Source of the DNA: Heterotrichella gracilis
Taxonomy: Eukaryota > Sar > Xanthophyceae > Tribonematales > Xanthonemataceae
DNA length: 64,000 bases
Assembly: GCA_032358255.1 (NCBI GenBank)
Contig: JAULBX010027495.1
Coordinates: forward strand, 1-64,000
Direction of reading: 5' to 3'
The translations under genes and the position numbers were made by a program. The notes under the pieces are model-generated. The model ran no database searches. It was not told the origin of the DNA and saw nothing but the letters and a program-made list of their open reading frames with translations. Position 1 is the stretch's first letter. Each line of letters opens with the position of its first letter. Shown here piece after piece: positions 1 through 12,417 of this stretch.

Positions 1-1431
1 GAATAGATAGCACATAACGGCAGCTATCAGTGGCGGGGCAGAGCCCATGTGGAAGCCGACCCAAAGAGGGGGCCTCAAAGTCACGAAAGGTCAAGGCAGA
101 ACCCACCAACCAGCCCATGCCAACAGAGCACATGCAAGCCAACATGCAAGTCCCGAAAAAGCCGTCATCAAGGTGGATCACCAGCGAAAAAGTACGCAAG
201 TGACCTCCCCGAAACTACTCCAATGAAGGAGCCCTCCCATGCTGGGATGACAGGTGGGCGCTACCCCACCCGGGACGGTTGTTTTTGTTTTTTACGCTAC
301 GCACAAAGGTTACAGAGGCAAAACGGGATACAAAACATTTCACCCACGAACAAAACCCAGGCTACAAAACCTCGGTCAGGAGCACGCAGGCTTGGTAGGC
401 CAACAATTGGCAGGTGGAATACAGAGTAATATTAACCACCAGGTGGACAACAATCAAGCTGTTAAGTGGGGCACAAGACCCAAGGGGACTTCCCACAAAG
501 CAGGAAAGTCAAGCGCGTAAAGCGCGCAAGCATGGAATGCACATGCCCAAATAAAGGCAACCATCTAGATACCTAGCCATGATGGAAACAACGCCAACCG
601 CCAGCACACTGCAGCCAGTGACAACAAGTGCTTAAAACATAAGGAATAATAGTAGCACAACAAAGACCTAGAGACGTGGTGTAGGTACCACGCTACATGC
701 CGTGAAGTACCTAGGGAGTGTGGAAGAAATGGCACAGCCAAACCCTAGGGGAAAACACACACAAAAAGTGAGGAATCACCTGGGCAGCAGGTGCAAGTGT
801 ATGGGCAGCAGCCTAAACCACAACTGCCTCTAGTAGAGAAACTAGGAAGCATGCTGCGGAAGTTGCACAGCTTCAACTACAGACGAGAGCACATTCCACA
901 TTTTGCACATTTGTTGAAACAAAAAACCCTGGTTAAACTTTGGCATGTGTCTTTGCCATCTTTGTAACCTTGTGCGCTGCATGAAAATAATCAGAATACA
1001 CCACTAATAATGACAGAAATGGTGGTTCATGCAAAGTATGCTGCTGTAGATTGCTTAACACCCAAAACAAAACCTCTAGATTATAGCTAAGATTAACCAT
1101 TTCACACAACTACATGCTAATTTCACAGCTATCTTCAATGGGTTAATAAAAAGAACTCCGTGGTGTCCAGCTCATCGTGTATAATCTGTTGGATTACCTG
1201 CTCTTGCACACCGTGATCAGTGGCACTTACATGTGTGCAACTCTAGGTCTCTCTTACAATACTTTCTGAAAATTGACAAGAAATTGCTTGTTGCTAATGC
1301 AGTGCAAACTCCACTGTAATGACTATAGCAGCCAGTGCATCAGGTTGTGTACCATGTGTGCACGCAGCACTGATCTGCAAGGCGCTTGTCACAAGCACTA
1401 AGAAGCCTTCATTGCACGGGGCAGCTGATGC
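1..1431. other. Intergenic stretch with no recognised gene
   Basis: No reading frame here shows a domain I recognise. The first 520 bases carry two overlapping plus-strand open frames rich in Lys, Arg, Gln, Pro and Thr that look like A-rich, low-complexity translation. The rest is more AT-rich than the genes to the right and frequently interrupted by stops. A short hairpin-capable inverted repeat (CGTGGT/ACCACG) lies near 674-692. The right end should hold the 3' UTR and terminator of the minus-strand kinase/U-box gene that stops at 1432. A gene running in from the left edge cannot be excluded. Confidence 0.5.
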
Positions 1432-4312
1432 CTAGCCGGCCACTTTAAGGTCTGGCGCAGCGCGCGGGCGGGCATCACGCCACTCGTGGATCGCAGACCT
1501 CACAGCATGGTTTGGCGTGAGCTGCTTGTGCGCCATCAAGGCATTGGTCATTGGCGACGAGGTATGCTTCTCCAGCCATGCTTGTATGGCCGCTCGCTCG
1601 TAGGTGTAACCATCCGCCGCCACTACGGGATCCATCATGACATCCTGCAAGGGCAGCATCAAACATAAACTAAATGCACTCCAACGCTAAATACCAATGC
1701 CGGGTTGTTTGCAGGCGCATGCGGTATACGGCAGGCTGCACAATTTCCCCTCAATTTTCTCATGTGTGTGTGTTTGTGTTTCTGCCTCTCCGTCGTGGGT
1801 GGTGTGGTGTAGTGGTGTGTGGGTGGGGGGAGGAACACTGACCTGTGTGATGGGGCACGTATACATAGCAGGCACCTCCTGGCTTTCCTGCAACTCCACA
1901 CTGGCCGCCAGCTGCAGGAGCTTGGCCTGCCCTGCCAGCTGTTCCAACGCAGGCACCACCTCGCTGCGCAGGTCGGGGCGGGCAGCGCTGCGGAAGGACA
2001 AGCACCTGCAACACAGGAAAATAATGATATATTGGGAGTAAGAAAGTAGCATGCCCTCCATTATGTGTGGTCTCATCACTCGACCCATGCCAACCCATGC
2101 TCATCTACCGGTCAGTCACAAATACAACAGCGCGCTGCAGAAACAATATAAAGGGCTTACAAAGGGAGGCTTCTAGAAAAGCAGAGCTGGCAATGGTTCA
2201 GGGAACCTACACATCAGGGTTTTCAATTATGTCGGGTTATTGTAGGAGGTGTTCCAACGGTAGAGATTTGATAGGGTATACTCCGGATGTGGCGGTTTCT
2301 GATGCATCCAACCGCGTGTTCATCCCCCATCAGTGGAAAAAGACCTCGGTAAAGCTTCCAACAACAGCAACCCAACAAATTGCAAGCTTGTGCGTAGTCG
2401 TGACACCGGCCACGCCAGAATTCATCAGACGAAAATCCACTAGGAGTTCTTAATTAATCTGCATGGCCTGACACTTGCCTCCCATAGCAGGTTCCCTGCT
2501 CAATGTACAACATCACTGAACATGGACCTTCCCCACCCCCTTCCACTTTCCCAATAACCCCCCCAAACCAAATTGCAGTGCAAAATGCAAACACGCATGC
2601 ATGTTACTTTCTGTTACCAAATGAAGGATCCAGAACTAGAAACAACGTGACATGGGGAGGCAGGCATGCCTGTCCCAAGACCCCACCTGAGCGCCAACTG
2701 TGCCAGCGCACTTGCCTCCCCAGAGGGCCACCCCCTCACACCCGGGTCCACCACATCATGCACCATGCCCCGTGCCACCGCCGCCTGCACGCGCCCCGCC
2801 ACCCCACTTGGCTCCTGCGCCCCCGTCAGCAGCATAAGCAGCACCACCCCCAGAGAGTACACGTCTGATGCAGGTGTGGGCCGACCACCTGCCGCCACCT
2901 CGGGGTCAAGAAACATCACACTGCCCTGCATGGGGGGAGCAACATTGAACACCAAAAGTGGGTAGCATTGCACCAAGATTCACCTGGATATCATACCCTA
3001 TTGCTTATTCAACCCAAAACCATGCAACTTGTCTGTGACAAAGTGTGATAGGAGAGTGGATAGGGATAGGGCACCGTACCATGCAGTTAGACCTGCGCAC
3101 GTATTGGAAACAAATGTGCAGCTCCCCAATTTGCCAGGTTCAGCCAGACAAAATCATTGAATATGCAATGCAATTTGTGCAATATATGTTGTTTGGAGGG
3201 AATTAATGTTAATACATGTGCTGACCACCTGCTTGTGGCAGTGACACCACACAGACATCACGGCAACCACACACCCAGTGCCCACCACGCACCGCCAGGC
3301 CCGGGTCCACCTGCACCCCCAAGAAGTGGCGCACCACCTCAGGCAGCCCCACGTCCGCCACTTTGGCGCCAAGATGGCGGTCCAGCAGAATGTTGGAGGG
3401 GCGCAGGTTGGCGTGCACCAGCGGATGCGGGCGGGCGCTGTGCAGGAATAAGAGTGCGGCTGCAACATCCATAGCAATGTGCAGGCGATCGCACCAGGGC
3501 AGGGGAGCTGGCAGGGTGCTGCGACCGCACAGCACCTCCTGCACATGAGTACCCCAGGGATGAAGGGCGGCGCAAGCGGCATGAAACCAGGTGGCACAGT
3601 TAAGAGGCTGCCAAACCAACTGCAATCTGCCAGTCATGAGACATGCAAGCACACTGCTAGATTATGACCATCAGGGCAAGACCATCAACCTCACTGTACC
3701 GCCAAGATGGCCAGGCCCGGGCCCGCACCTGCAGGCTTGTCTCCATGTCCTCACTCACGATGCACGCGGCCTCGGGGCACAAGCCAAGTGTGAGCACCAC
3801 GTTCGGGTGGCGTATGCGACACAATGCAGCGACGTCCTGCCGCAGCGCCTGTGTGTCCGCTGCCAGGGTGGTGCAGTACAGAGCCTTGACCGCCACGGGA
3901 GTGTGGCGCAGTCTGCCTCTGTATACAATACCTGTACAGGGGCAGATCACAATTTGATTCATTAATGCCTACAGACAGGACAAGTTGTAACGATCAGCAC
4001 GCCAAGTAAGCAAATCTGGACAGCATATTGCAATAAAGAAATTGTAAAAAAAAAATTGCCTGAGGTGAATGGCAACAGGTTAAAATAATCATGCTCTCTG
4101 GATTCTAAATGCTTTGGCAGGACCTTAGGTTAGACACCGCAGGCACTCTGGAGATTTCATCATGCCTTGTCATGAATCACTCCATAAATGAATCAAGACC
4201 AGGTAGCAGCTCTAGATGCAGGCCTTATAGCCATGCGACCATACCGTGCCCTCCCATTCCAACGCGGCGGTCAGGCGCAAAGCCATTGGTGGCCTCATAT
4301 ATCTCGGCATAG
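1432..4312 (-). CDS. Kinase-like/U-box protein (plant PUB-type), probable pseudokinase
   Basis: Six exons join in frame: 4245-4312, 3729-3931, 3293-3538, 2687-2925, 1843-2005 and 1432-1644. They encode about 377 residues. The order is a receptor-like-cytoplasmic-type kinase domain, a short linker, then a C-terminal U-box (starting YTCPITQDVMMDPVVAADGY). Plant U-box E3 ligases with this order act in ubiquitin transfer, the U-box binding E2. The kinase keeps the Gly loop (VGMGGHGIVYRG) and the VAVK lysine. However, the catalytic loop reads VHANLRPSNILL, with Asn in place of the HRD aspartate, and DFG reads DVG, so phosphotransfer is unlikely. The N-terminal UspA-like domain of some plant relatives is absent from what I can see. 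The start codon is unresolved: the first exon seen opens at an acceptor (4312), and only about 380 bp separate it from the upstream gene. Domain calls are strong; the 5' end is not. Confidence 0.85.
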
Positions 4313-4693
4313 CTGCAGCCAGTGAAGGGGGGGGGTGAGCACACATGCACCACATTGTTCGGCACGGCTATGGTGTACAGGGCAAAGAGTGCATAATGTC
4401 ATCCCTGTGGGCATTCATCCATGATGTGATGAGCCATGAGGCGAATCAGGGAGTACGGCAACAAGGCAGTACATTGCGGCAGGAAAACGCGCACAGTCCC
4501 TTGGGCATTGGGTTTATGGTGTTGCGCCTCCTTTTGGCGTGCCAGGCCCTTTGACTAAAAAATTGTAACGTGGACAGAATTGGGCTCATGACGTGGACGT
4601 GGACGTCCTGAAACGAATGACAGAATTGGGCTCATACTGCACATAAGTTGGATGCATCCTCGGGGGTTGCATGCTGTCAGTGTGTGCATCTCC
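4313..4693 (-). promoter_or_regulatory. Short spacer holding the kinase/U-box gene's 5' end and promoter
   Basis: This gap lies between two minus-strand genes and must contain the unresolved first exon and promoter of the kinase/U-box gene, plus the 3' UTR of the ankyrin gene. A 17-nt perfect direct repeat (GACAGAATTGGGCTCAT) occurs at 4573-4589 and 4619-4635, 46 bp apart. No start exon could be chosen with confidence. Confidence 0.4.
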
Positions 4694-7600
4694 TCACGAG
4701 TAGGTGTATTCCTCTTCGCCTGCACGCCCTCCCTTGGGCTGCTGCCCAGCTAGGCTCAGCTGCAGCTCCTGGATGGTGCGCTGCAGGGCCTCGATCTCTT
4801 GCTGCTTGTGGACCACAAGGGGGTCGGTGGGAGGGAACGGGGCCTGTCAGGGGGACAAATCCAGTGGGGTTCAGAGCACCACTGGCGCAGGCTTGGAAGT
4901 CACAAACAGCATTGCAAGGTACAGCTGCAGATGTGTACGAAGTAACCATTCCCACCCCTCAATTCTCAAGTGCATGATGGCCATAGCCTGGCAGCAAACA
5001 CCCGCCCTGCACGCCACAAGATAAGCCATGCACAGCGGACTCACCTGTTGCTTTGTCCCTTTTTGCCCCCCTGCAGCCTCACCCCCTCGAATCCACCCCT
5101 CCCTGTTGTTCATCTCCCGCTCCACACGTGCCACCTGGCGATGCAGCTCCTCACGCTGCACACAGGGATGTTTGACCAGCATTGCAGAGGTTGCAGGGCA
5201 CGATTAAAACTTACTTGTGCACAGCCAAAAGGCGCCACATCGCCTCAGGAGCCAAAGCGCCTTAACAACAAAGCGCAAACCCCCATGACCACACAGCGTC
5301 ACACACCAGGAATCCCAGCTGCATGCTCCTTCATGTACATATTTGCAGCGCAACAAGTGCCCCCAATACAAGAACTGTTTAGGGTTTCCCACAATCTTGA
5401 CCGCAGCTTGCCTGGTGGCATGACCAGCGCACCTGCTTGTCCGTGAGCGCCCCCGTGGTTATGCCCAGCTGCTCGTCCTCGTAGTCATCGTCATCAGCAA
5501 ACTCCGCTGCCTGCTGGTCAGGACCGTCCTCCAGCACTGCAACGGGATGTGCCTGCAGCAAAATGGTGGATTGGGGTGAGCCGCTGCCATACCGCTGCAT
5601 GGGCTGGTGTGGCTGTGAGGCCACCGATCCGACATGCGCGAGGGTAGGGATGCGTGATAGGGCCACGACGCATATGGTGAGGGGTGTAGCCTGGTCCAGG
5701 TGCAGGTTATCCAAGCATACAGCAACACAGTTTAGAGCCAATGCCATGCCATGTACAGGCAACAGCGACACCCGCCAGCAGCATGGCCATGCACATTGTC
5801 CCACCTGCACTGATCTGGCCGCTGCGGTCTGCAAGACTGGCGCAGACGGCGCCATGCGGTGCGCTGTGGATGCTTGCCACGAAGGCACGACTGGTGGATA
5901 TGGGGTGCGACCGCCAGATGCCACTGGTGCTGGCGTAGTAGCTGCACCAGATGCGGTGCCGGCCCGCCCCTCCTTCCCCCCTCCCCACCCATCATCCTCA
6001 CCCTCAGCCTTTTCGTCAGCCCAATCAAGATCAGCGCCACCACCAGTTGGTGCACGGGGTGGTGCCACCCTAGATTGTGGAAGCGGTGTTGCGGGTGACT
6101 GCGCTTGTGTGTCTGCCGGCGCACGTGCTGCACCCTTGCCTTGCTGGTGCTTCTTTTTGTTGGCCTGCTCCATCTCAGCTGCTCTGTCAAGCAGAAATCC
6201 AGCAGCTGCTGCCGCGCCCTTCATCGCCGCAGCCATAGGGCCAGGAATGTGTTTGGGGGCAGCAGTGGTGGTCTCGCCCTTTAGTGGCGCTGCAGGCCTG
6301 CGGTCTGTGCTTTGTGATGGCAGCGGGCCTGGTGGTGGCTGTTCCTCTGTTTTCTCACCCCAGTCCAGGTCCACATTAGGCGCACCTTCAATTGGAGAGG
6401 CTGTCGTTTCTAATGACTGTGGCAGATTTTGCCCCCTTTTTGTATCAAACAGCTCCACCAGCTTGGTTTGCAGTACCTGCTGCGCCTGCTGGAGCTGCTG
6501 CTGGAGGGTGGAGGGGGGAACCCGTTCTGGCGGTGGGGAGGCTGGAGGAGGGGGGTGTACCACTGAACCGAAACCAGGCTTAGATGAGCCCTGAGCATCA
6601 TGACCTGTCGATGTGCTTGGTTGTTGACCTTCCCTGTCTGAACCGCCGCGCTCCCGCTTGCCCTCATCCCACCCCATGTTGGAGCGAATGGATGCAACGA
6701 CCCGCTCGTGGTACGCAGGCTCTCGGTCAGCTCCTGATTTGGGCTGTGCACCCTCCGCCACGGTGTCTACATGGCTGGGTCCACCATCCTCAAATGGTTC
6801 CAGCCCCAGCAGGACATTGTGCTCCACACCCCCTGTCCTTGCAAAGGCTGTGGCAGAGTGCGGCTGTCCCTGCGGCTGCCGCTGCTGCTGGGGGTTGTGC
6901 CAAAGTGACAGCGGGCCAGTGGTGCCTATCTCGGGGTACATAGCCGACATGGGAGGTGCGGAGGGCCGCTCCGAGGATGCAGCGGGGGAGGTGGGAGGCT
7001 CGCGGGGCGGCACGGTCGAGGTGAGTACATGATCAGAGCCCTGCGTGTGCATGGCACAACATCCACATTGTGGCAAGAAAAAGCAGTTGCGTGCTCATTC
7101 CTGTACTATAAGTGTTGCTTCAAGGCATGATAGCAGATTCTAGGAGGTAATACCCATGTGTACAGCGCCCATTGGAAATGCAAGCTACATGAACGTTGTT
7201 GCGTGCGTGCCAAGGCAACCCAGATTCCTCACCCTGAGTGGCTGCACATGCAGTGTGCTGTCCAAGGGGAGCAGGTCGGCTGTGGAAGGGTGGCCAGCGG
7301 CAATAGCAGCAGAGCGGGCAGTGCGGCCGTCCTGTGGGGGCACACGTACCACGGGTACTGTGCCATGCATGAGGATGACAGCTACCCATGGCTTACCCAG
7401 AGATCACGGCATTCAAAGCAAGAGAAAAACGCATCTACTAGGCTGCAGCAGTGCCCCATATGCCCCTCATGCCCACCTTGTCGACCAGCTTTGTGTTTGC
7501 TCCACAGGTCAACAGGCAGCGCACCACTTCCTTGTGCCCGCCAGCTGCAGCTTCATGCAACGCACTCTGCCCATCAATGTTGACCGCCTACATACACCAA

Positions 7601-8877
7601 CTCATGTCATAAATTTTCAATTATTTCCCTTTTCTCCATAGGGGGATAATATGTAGCACAGGTTGCAAGCAATATGCCATCTGCAGGTGCAAAGGTGGCA
7701 GCTGCGGCATGCTGGACCGCTCCGCTGGGTGCGCAGTAGCGGTGCCACAATTACCACCAGTGGACCCATTCCCCCGCATGCCCAACTCCGCACCATGCAT
7801 CTCCCCCCATACCTGCACATCTGCCCCTGCTGCAACCAGGAACTTGACTGGGCCCACATGGCCCTTCCATGCCGCCAGGTGCAGCGCGGTAGTACCGTCC
7901 TGCACATTCACATGCCATGCACCTCTCCAGCTGTTATCAATGCCAGCATAAGAAGCAACACAGCACAGGTGTAGCCCAACAATGCCGCGCCAGGCACAAG
8001 CACACAAGTACCGTACTAGTACTCTTCTCAAGACCCACGCCACACAGCGCTGTCAGTAGCACATGCAGCACCTTACCGGCAGTGGCTTGCGAGGGTCCGC
8101 GCCGTGCGCAATCAGCGTGCGCAAGATCTGCACGTGCCCGTGGGTGGCTGCCTTGAGCAGCGGGGTCATGTGGTTGTGGTCCTCCCCACCCACCTCACAC
8201 CCAGCGTCACACAGCAGCTGCACCACCGAGTTGTGGCCATCCAGCACAGCCAGATGGATTGGGGACCGTCCGGCCTGTGCACACCGAATTTTGTATGACT
8301 GGTAGAGCATTGCTGCCAGGTGTCGGTGTATCCAGTCTGCTGTACTCACCCAACAGTTGGGTTCTACATGCCTTGTCACTGCCTAGCAAGCCCTGCCACA
8401 AAGTACCTTCCCTACCTAGTAGTACCTACATAAGCAGCAAACACGCACAAAATCACAGGCCAAAGCTTCTGAACCCCTCCAGCGGGCCCATATCCCTTTC
8501 CTGCATGCATGCCTCATAGTTTTTGTATTGCATATGCCACCAAACCCACCTTGTCTCGCAGGTTCACATCGGCCCCACGAGACAGAAGCTCCTCGGTGAT
8601 GGCATGGTGTCCCTTCCAGCACGCAAAGTGCAAAGCAGTCCATCCGTCCTGCCAAACCACACACCTCTCGGTTTTTGCCGTAAAACCCACCCACTTGCTA
8701 GCAATCCCATGTGTGGCATGGCATGCCAGATTGTCGCAAACCCGCTGCGCTGCACGCTGAACCGCCTGTACGCACCTTATCCGCGTCATTGATATCTTGT
8801 GTCTCCAAAAACTGTCGCAAGGCTTGAATGTCTCCGGTCGAGGCTGCCACGCATAGGCTGCTAGCAGTATTTCCCAT
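4694..8877 (-). CDS. N-myristoylated ankyrin-repeat protein with disordered middle and coiled-coil tail
   Basis: The ATG at 8877 gives MGNTASSLC, a good N-myristoylation signal with a nearby Cys, so membrane anchoring is predicted. About seven ankyrin repeats follow in separate exons between 8877 and about 7230 (for example DGWTALHFACWKGHHAITEE, DGTTALHLAAWKGHVGPVKF and DGQSALHEAAAGGHKEVV). A Pro/Ser/Gln/Thr-rich, probably disordered region is encoded by 5805-7054 and 5433-5552. Two last exons (about 5046-5158 and 4694-4851) encode charged coiled-coil heptads (REELHRQVARVEREMNNREG, then QQEIEALQRTIQELQLSL) and end EEEYTYS. The role is probably a membrane-linked scaffold, inferred from architecture only. 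The 252-bp intron at 5553-5804 is in frame and free of stops, so a retained form is possible. Joining the ankyrin and low-complexity halves rests on compatible splice sites at about 7237 and 7054. Confidence 0.75.
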
Positions 8878-9514
8878 GTTTGCCAAGTGGGTTTTCCGGT
8901 TTAGGCTCTCGCGAGATAGACACGCTGTTCACTGACTGACAATACGAAGGTTTCAGTCCCTGATGTCGCAACATATATATGCGAGGTTACCCCGTGAGGG
9001 CAACCTTCTCGACAGCTGACCGCCCACAGAATCAGCTCGAATTGTCACATTTATAAACATTTGTTTTTATAAATGATCTCACTTATTTACTAGAAAAAGG
9101 ATCCCTTGGCGGCTTGCATGCACACAAAAGCCTTAACTGCCACTGCAAACCTTCAGTGTTTGCCTGTGGAACTCCTGAAAACCCCTTCATTCGCCGCACC
9201 TGCCTTTTTAGTCAGAGGTCCTTGCAGGCTAAGGGCAACTGCCACTCTGCTGCTGTCACTATCCCATAGCCCAATAATAGCTTGTGCAGCAGCCGAACAC
9301 CGGCAGGTCCAGTACTTGCCGTTCTATCCGTGTGAAGCAACGTAGGTTGCGTTGTGTCGCTTGTGTTGGAGGCGTTGTGGCGAGGCCTAGCGTCTTTCCA
9401 CCCTACACGTCACAACGCCGGCACAACACAGCTGTATCTCTAAGCGTCCACAAGACCCTACGCTGCATCTCTAAGCGTCTGTTTCTTTCCGAGTGCAACG
9501 ACCAGAAATAAAAG
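8878..9514. promoter_or_regulatory. Divergent promoter region between the ankyrin gene and GRWD1
   Basis: This 637-bp spacer sits between two divergently transcribed genes and should carry both promoters. Near the GRWD1 side a 17-of-18 direct repeat occurs at 9431-9448 and 9462-9479 (GCTGTATCTCTAAGCGTC and GCTGCATCTCTAAGCGTC), 31 bp apart. Near 8980-9012 an imperfect inverted repeat (GAGGTTACCC/AGGGCAACCTTC) could form a hairpin. No function is shown for either. Confidence 0.4.
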
Positions 9515-12256
9515 ATGAGGAACCCAAAGAAAGGCAAAGCGAGAAGAAAAAGCAAGTCAGGGGCGGTGCGTTCGCATACCCAAGTCTGTTCAGCTTGACG
9601 GCATGTTGTTGATGCCAATGTGCTCACTAAGCCTTGTGTTGCAGAAACCGAAGCCTGCTGCTATGGAGTCGGATGCGCCAACGGAGCCCCAGCGGGTATG
9701 TATGAACGAACTATCCTGGCGAGGCTTGACTCTGACCATATGCATGCATATGCGCTTGCCCAGCCACCACTGGTCCTGTCTGCCTGCCCTCACTTGCCCT
9801 GGCACGTGCAGGTGTGGCAGCCGGGCTTTGACACAGTAGGCGAGGACGAGGCGCTGCAGTACGATCCCACCGCCTATGACTGCCTGCACTCGCTCAGCCT
9901 GGAGTGGCCCAGCCTCAGGTAAGGGTGCATTCAGCTTTATGCGCTGTCGCTGGTACGCTTGACAGGTGGGGCTTTGGTTACCGCTACTTGCGCACACAGT
10001 CTTATGCATGTCAACTTGGCCATCAACACTTGCTACAAGCATCGACTGGCCATTCTACCGGGGGCACTGGGCCCATGCTGGACGCACATGCCTGACACCC
10101 TCCCGGCTCATACTCCCAATGCATGCGCAGTTTCGACATCATGAAAGATGATTTGGGTGGGCCCCGCTCCACATTTCCGCACTCGCTGTACATGGTGGCG
10201 GGCACACAGGCGGTGGACCCCAAGCAAAATTACTTGGCAGTCGTGCACCTGGCAGACATGGGGCAGGGCAAGCATGGAAAGCACGCGCAGCAGGTGTGTG
10301 CGTGTATGGTGGGGTGCACCACTATATTGTGCAGTGTATGCGGCACCATGACAGTGGAGGGATTTCGGTGGATGCATCCCTTTGGGGCCACGCATGTAAT
10401 ATATGTAATATATTGGGCGTGTGAGTGGTGCACTGCTAATGCATGAGGAGCAACAGCCTGCGGATGTCCCACTGCTGGACAAAGCAATACGTTTCTACCT
10501 GCATGCAAGTTTCCAGCCCATGGCAGCCAAGCTTTGGCCTTTGCTGGCAGTAATGGCGCATTTATGAAGTGCCATTGCCCCAGGACTCGGATGATGACGA
10601 CATGAGCGAGAGCGATGATGATGAGGAGCCGCCACAGATGCACATGCGCAGCTACGCACACCATGGGGGGATCAACCGCGTGCGCTGCATGCCACAGCAG
10701 CCCACACTTGTGGCCACATGGGCAGAGTTTGGGCAAGTGCAGGTATATATGCGGTTTGGGGTGGCACTGCCCTATTGTAAGGCCACTTAGAACAACCATG
10801 GATGGGAGTACACATGCATCCTTGCAGCTTGTTGGCAACCTTTATGGTCATCACACCGCAGTGAGTATGATGTTGACGCCTTGGTGTTGGTAGTGCTCAC
10901 AAGCAGATCCTTGTTCCCCCATGTGCATGTGCACCTGCAGATATTGCATTGCATTGGCCGTGCTGGTGTTGCATCAGGTTGCTCTGGACCAATGTGTGAC
11001 CCACCATTGTTCATGCATCAATTGTCCCCACAGCATGAGCCATGTGTGACATCCCCCCTGGTGGCAGGTGTGGGATGTTGCCAAGCTGCTTGATGAGGTG
11101 CGCCAGGACAAGGCCGGCAGCAAGGCAGCCACCCGCCCCTACAAGACCGCCCCCAAGCAGCTGCATGCTCACGCTGCTGAGGGCTTTGCGCTGGACTGGT
11201 CGCCCGCCAAGGCTGGCCTGCTGGCCTCGGGGGACTGCCGGCGGAACCTGCATGTGTGGAGCCCCACGTCTGCTGGGCGGTGGGACGTCAGCGGCGCGTA
11301 CAAGGGCCACACCGAATCGGTGGAGGATATCCAATGGAGCCCGCTGGAGGAAAATGTGCTTGCATCATGCTCTGTTGACAAGACCATCCGGATATGGGAC
11401 ACGCGGGAGCGGGGGCGGCCCATGGTAACTATTAATGCGCACGCCACTGATGTAAATGTCATATCATGGAGCCGGAGGGCAGAGCACATGCTGGCATCGG
11501 GCGGTGACGACGGGTCGCTGCGCGTGTGGGACCTGAGGACCGTGTCAGAGACTGACACCGCCTTTGTGGCCAACTTCACGTACCACAGGTATGGGGACTA
11601 GCAAGGGCACTGCTGAGTTTGCAGGCATTGGTAAAAACACAGCACTCAGCCGTTTACATTTGTGCTCTCCTCTCAAGAGGGAGAGTGCATCAACAGTGAT
11701 GATTGATTATTGCATTGTGTTTGTCTATTCATGATTGTCAACATGTAAGTGCATTATCGGTGCTTTGGAATGAGAATGTTGAGGCCAATAAGCAGCCTGT
11801 GATCAAGACACCTCTGCTCCTCACAATGTCAAAGTGTTTTGCATTCACATCAATCTTGCGGCATTTTAATAAAAAACATTATACCAATCACGCATACTGC
11901 GTCACCCCACATCATGTAAACACCTGCCTGCCCCGCTCATATCCCTCTCCTCCACTTGTAGGGGGCCCGTCACATCTGTGGAGTGGAGCCCACATGAGGA
12001 GTCTGTGCTGGTCACCAGCTCCTCCGACGGCCAGGTTGCGGTGTGGGACTTGTCGCTGGAGCGTGACCCGGAGGAGGAGGCAGCCATGGCCCTGGAGGGG
12101 AATGCAGAGGCGCCAGAGGGGCTGCCCCCACAGCTGCTGTTTGTCCACAGCGGGCAGCAGGACCTCAAGGAGGCGCACTGGCATGGGCAGATTCCAGGGC
12201 TGCTGGTCAGCACGGGGGCGGACGGGTTCAATGTGTTCAAGCCTGCGAATGTCTAG
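9515..12256 (+). CDS. GRWD1: GRWD1/RRB1-type WD40 protein (ribosomal protein chaperone)
   Basis: Seven exons (9515-9565, 9645-9695, 9812-9918, 10131-10293, 10584-10742, 11068-11588, 11962-12256) sum to 1347 nt and 448 residues, in phase throughout. The first exon is tiny and encodes a basic nuclear-type signal (MRNPKKGKARRKSKSGA) that resembles the plant orthologue's N-terminus, which fixes the start. Next come the family block around WQPGFDT, the SLYMVAGTQAV motif, an acidic stretch (DSDDDDMSESDDDEE) and a WD40 propeller including EGFALDWSP, SVEDIQWSP, DVNVISWSR and SVEWSPHEES. The C-terminus contains LLFVHSGQQDLKEAHWH and LLVSTGADGFN. In yeast and human, Rrb1/GRWD1 binds ribosomal protein L3 and works in nucleolar 60S assembly; human GRWD1 is also linked to replication licensing. 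The match is full length with no gaps. Confidence 0.96.
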
Positions 12257-12417
12257 GGGCGGTAGAGGCAGTCACACAAGGGGATGATGGCACAGTGGAA
12301 GGTGGGGAACCTGGATGCGGGCGGGTCACTGCCTGCTGGGGCGGGACTTGATGCTGCATGCCTGACCAAGCAGCAGTATAAGGGACAGCAGTGGGTGAGA
12401 TGTGGCTCAGGAGCCAC

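Noticed and set aside
49-429. 126-codon plus-strand open frame at the left edge
   Set aside because: It has basic low-complexity composition, no domain, no splice partner and no neighbouring support.
1763-1830. GT-rich run as a possible regulatory microsatellite
   Set aside because: It lies in a kinase-gene intron next to the polypyrimidine-type tract and is too short and irregular to interpret.
5563-6594. 343-codon plus-strand open frame
   Set aside because: It is antisense to the low-complexity exon of the ankyrin gene; the Ser/Ala/Cys-rich reading is a shadow of GC-rich minus-strand codons and has no domain.
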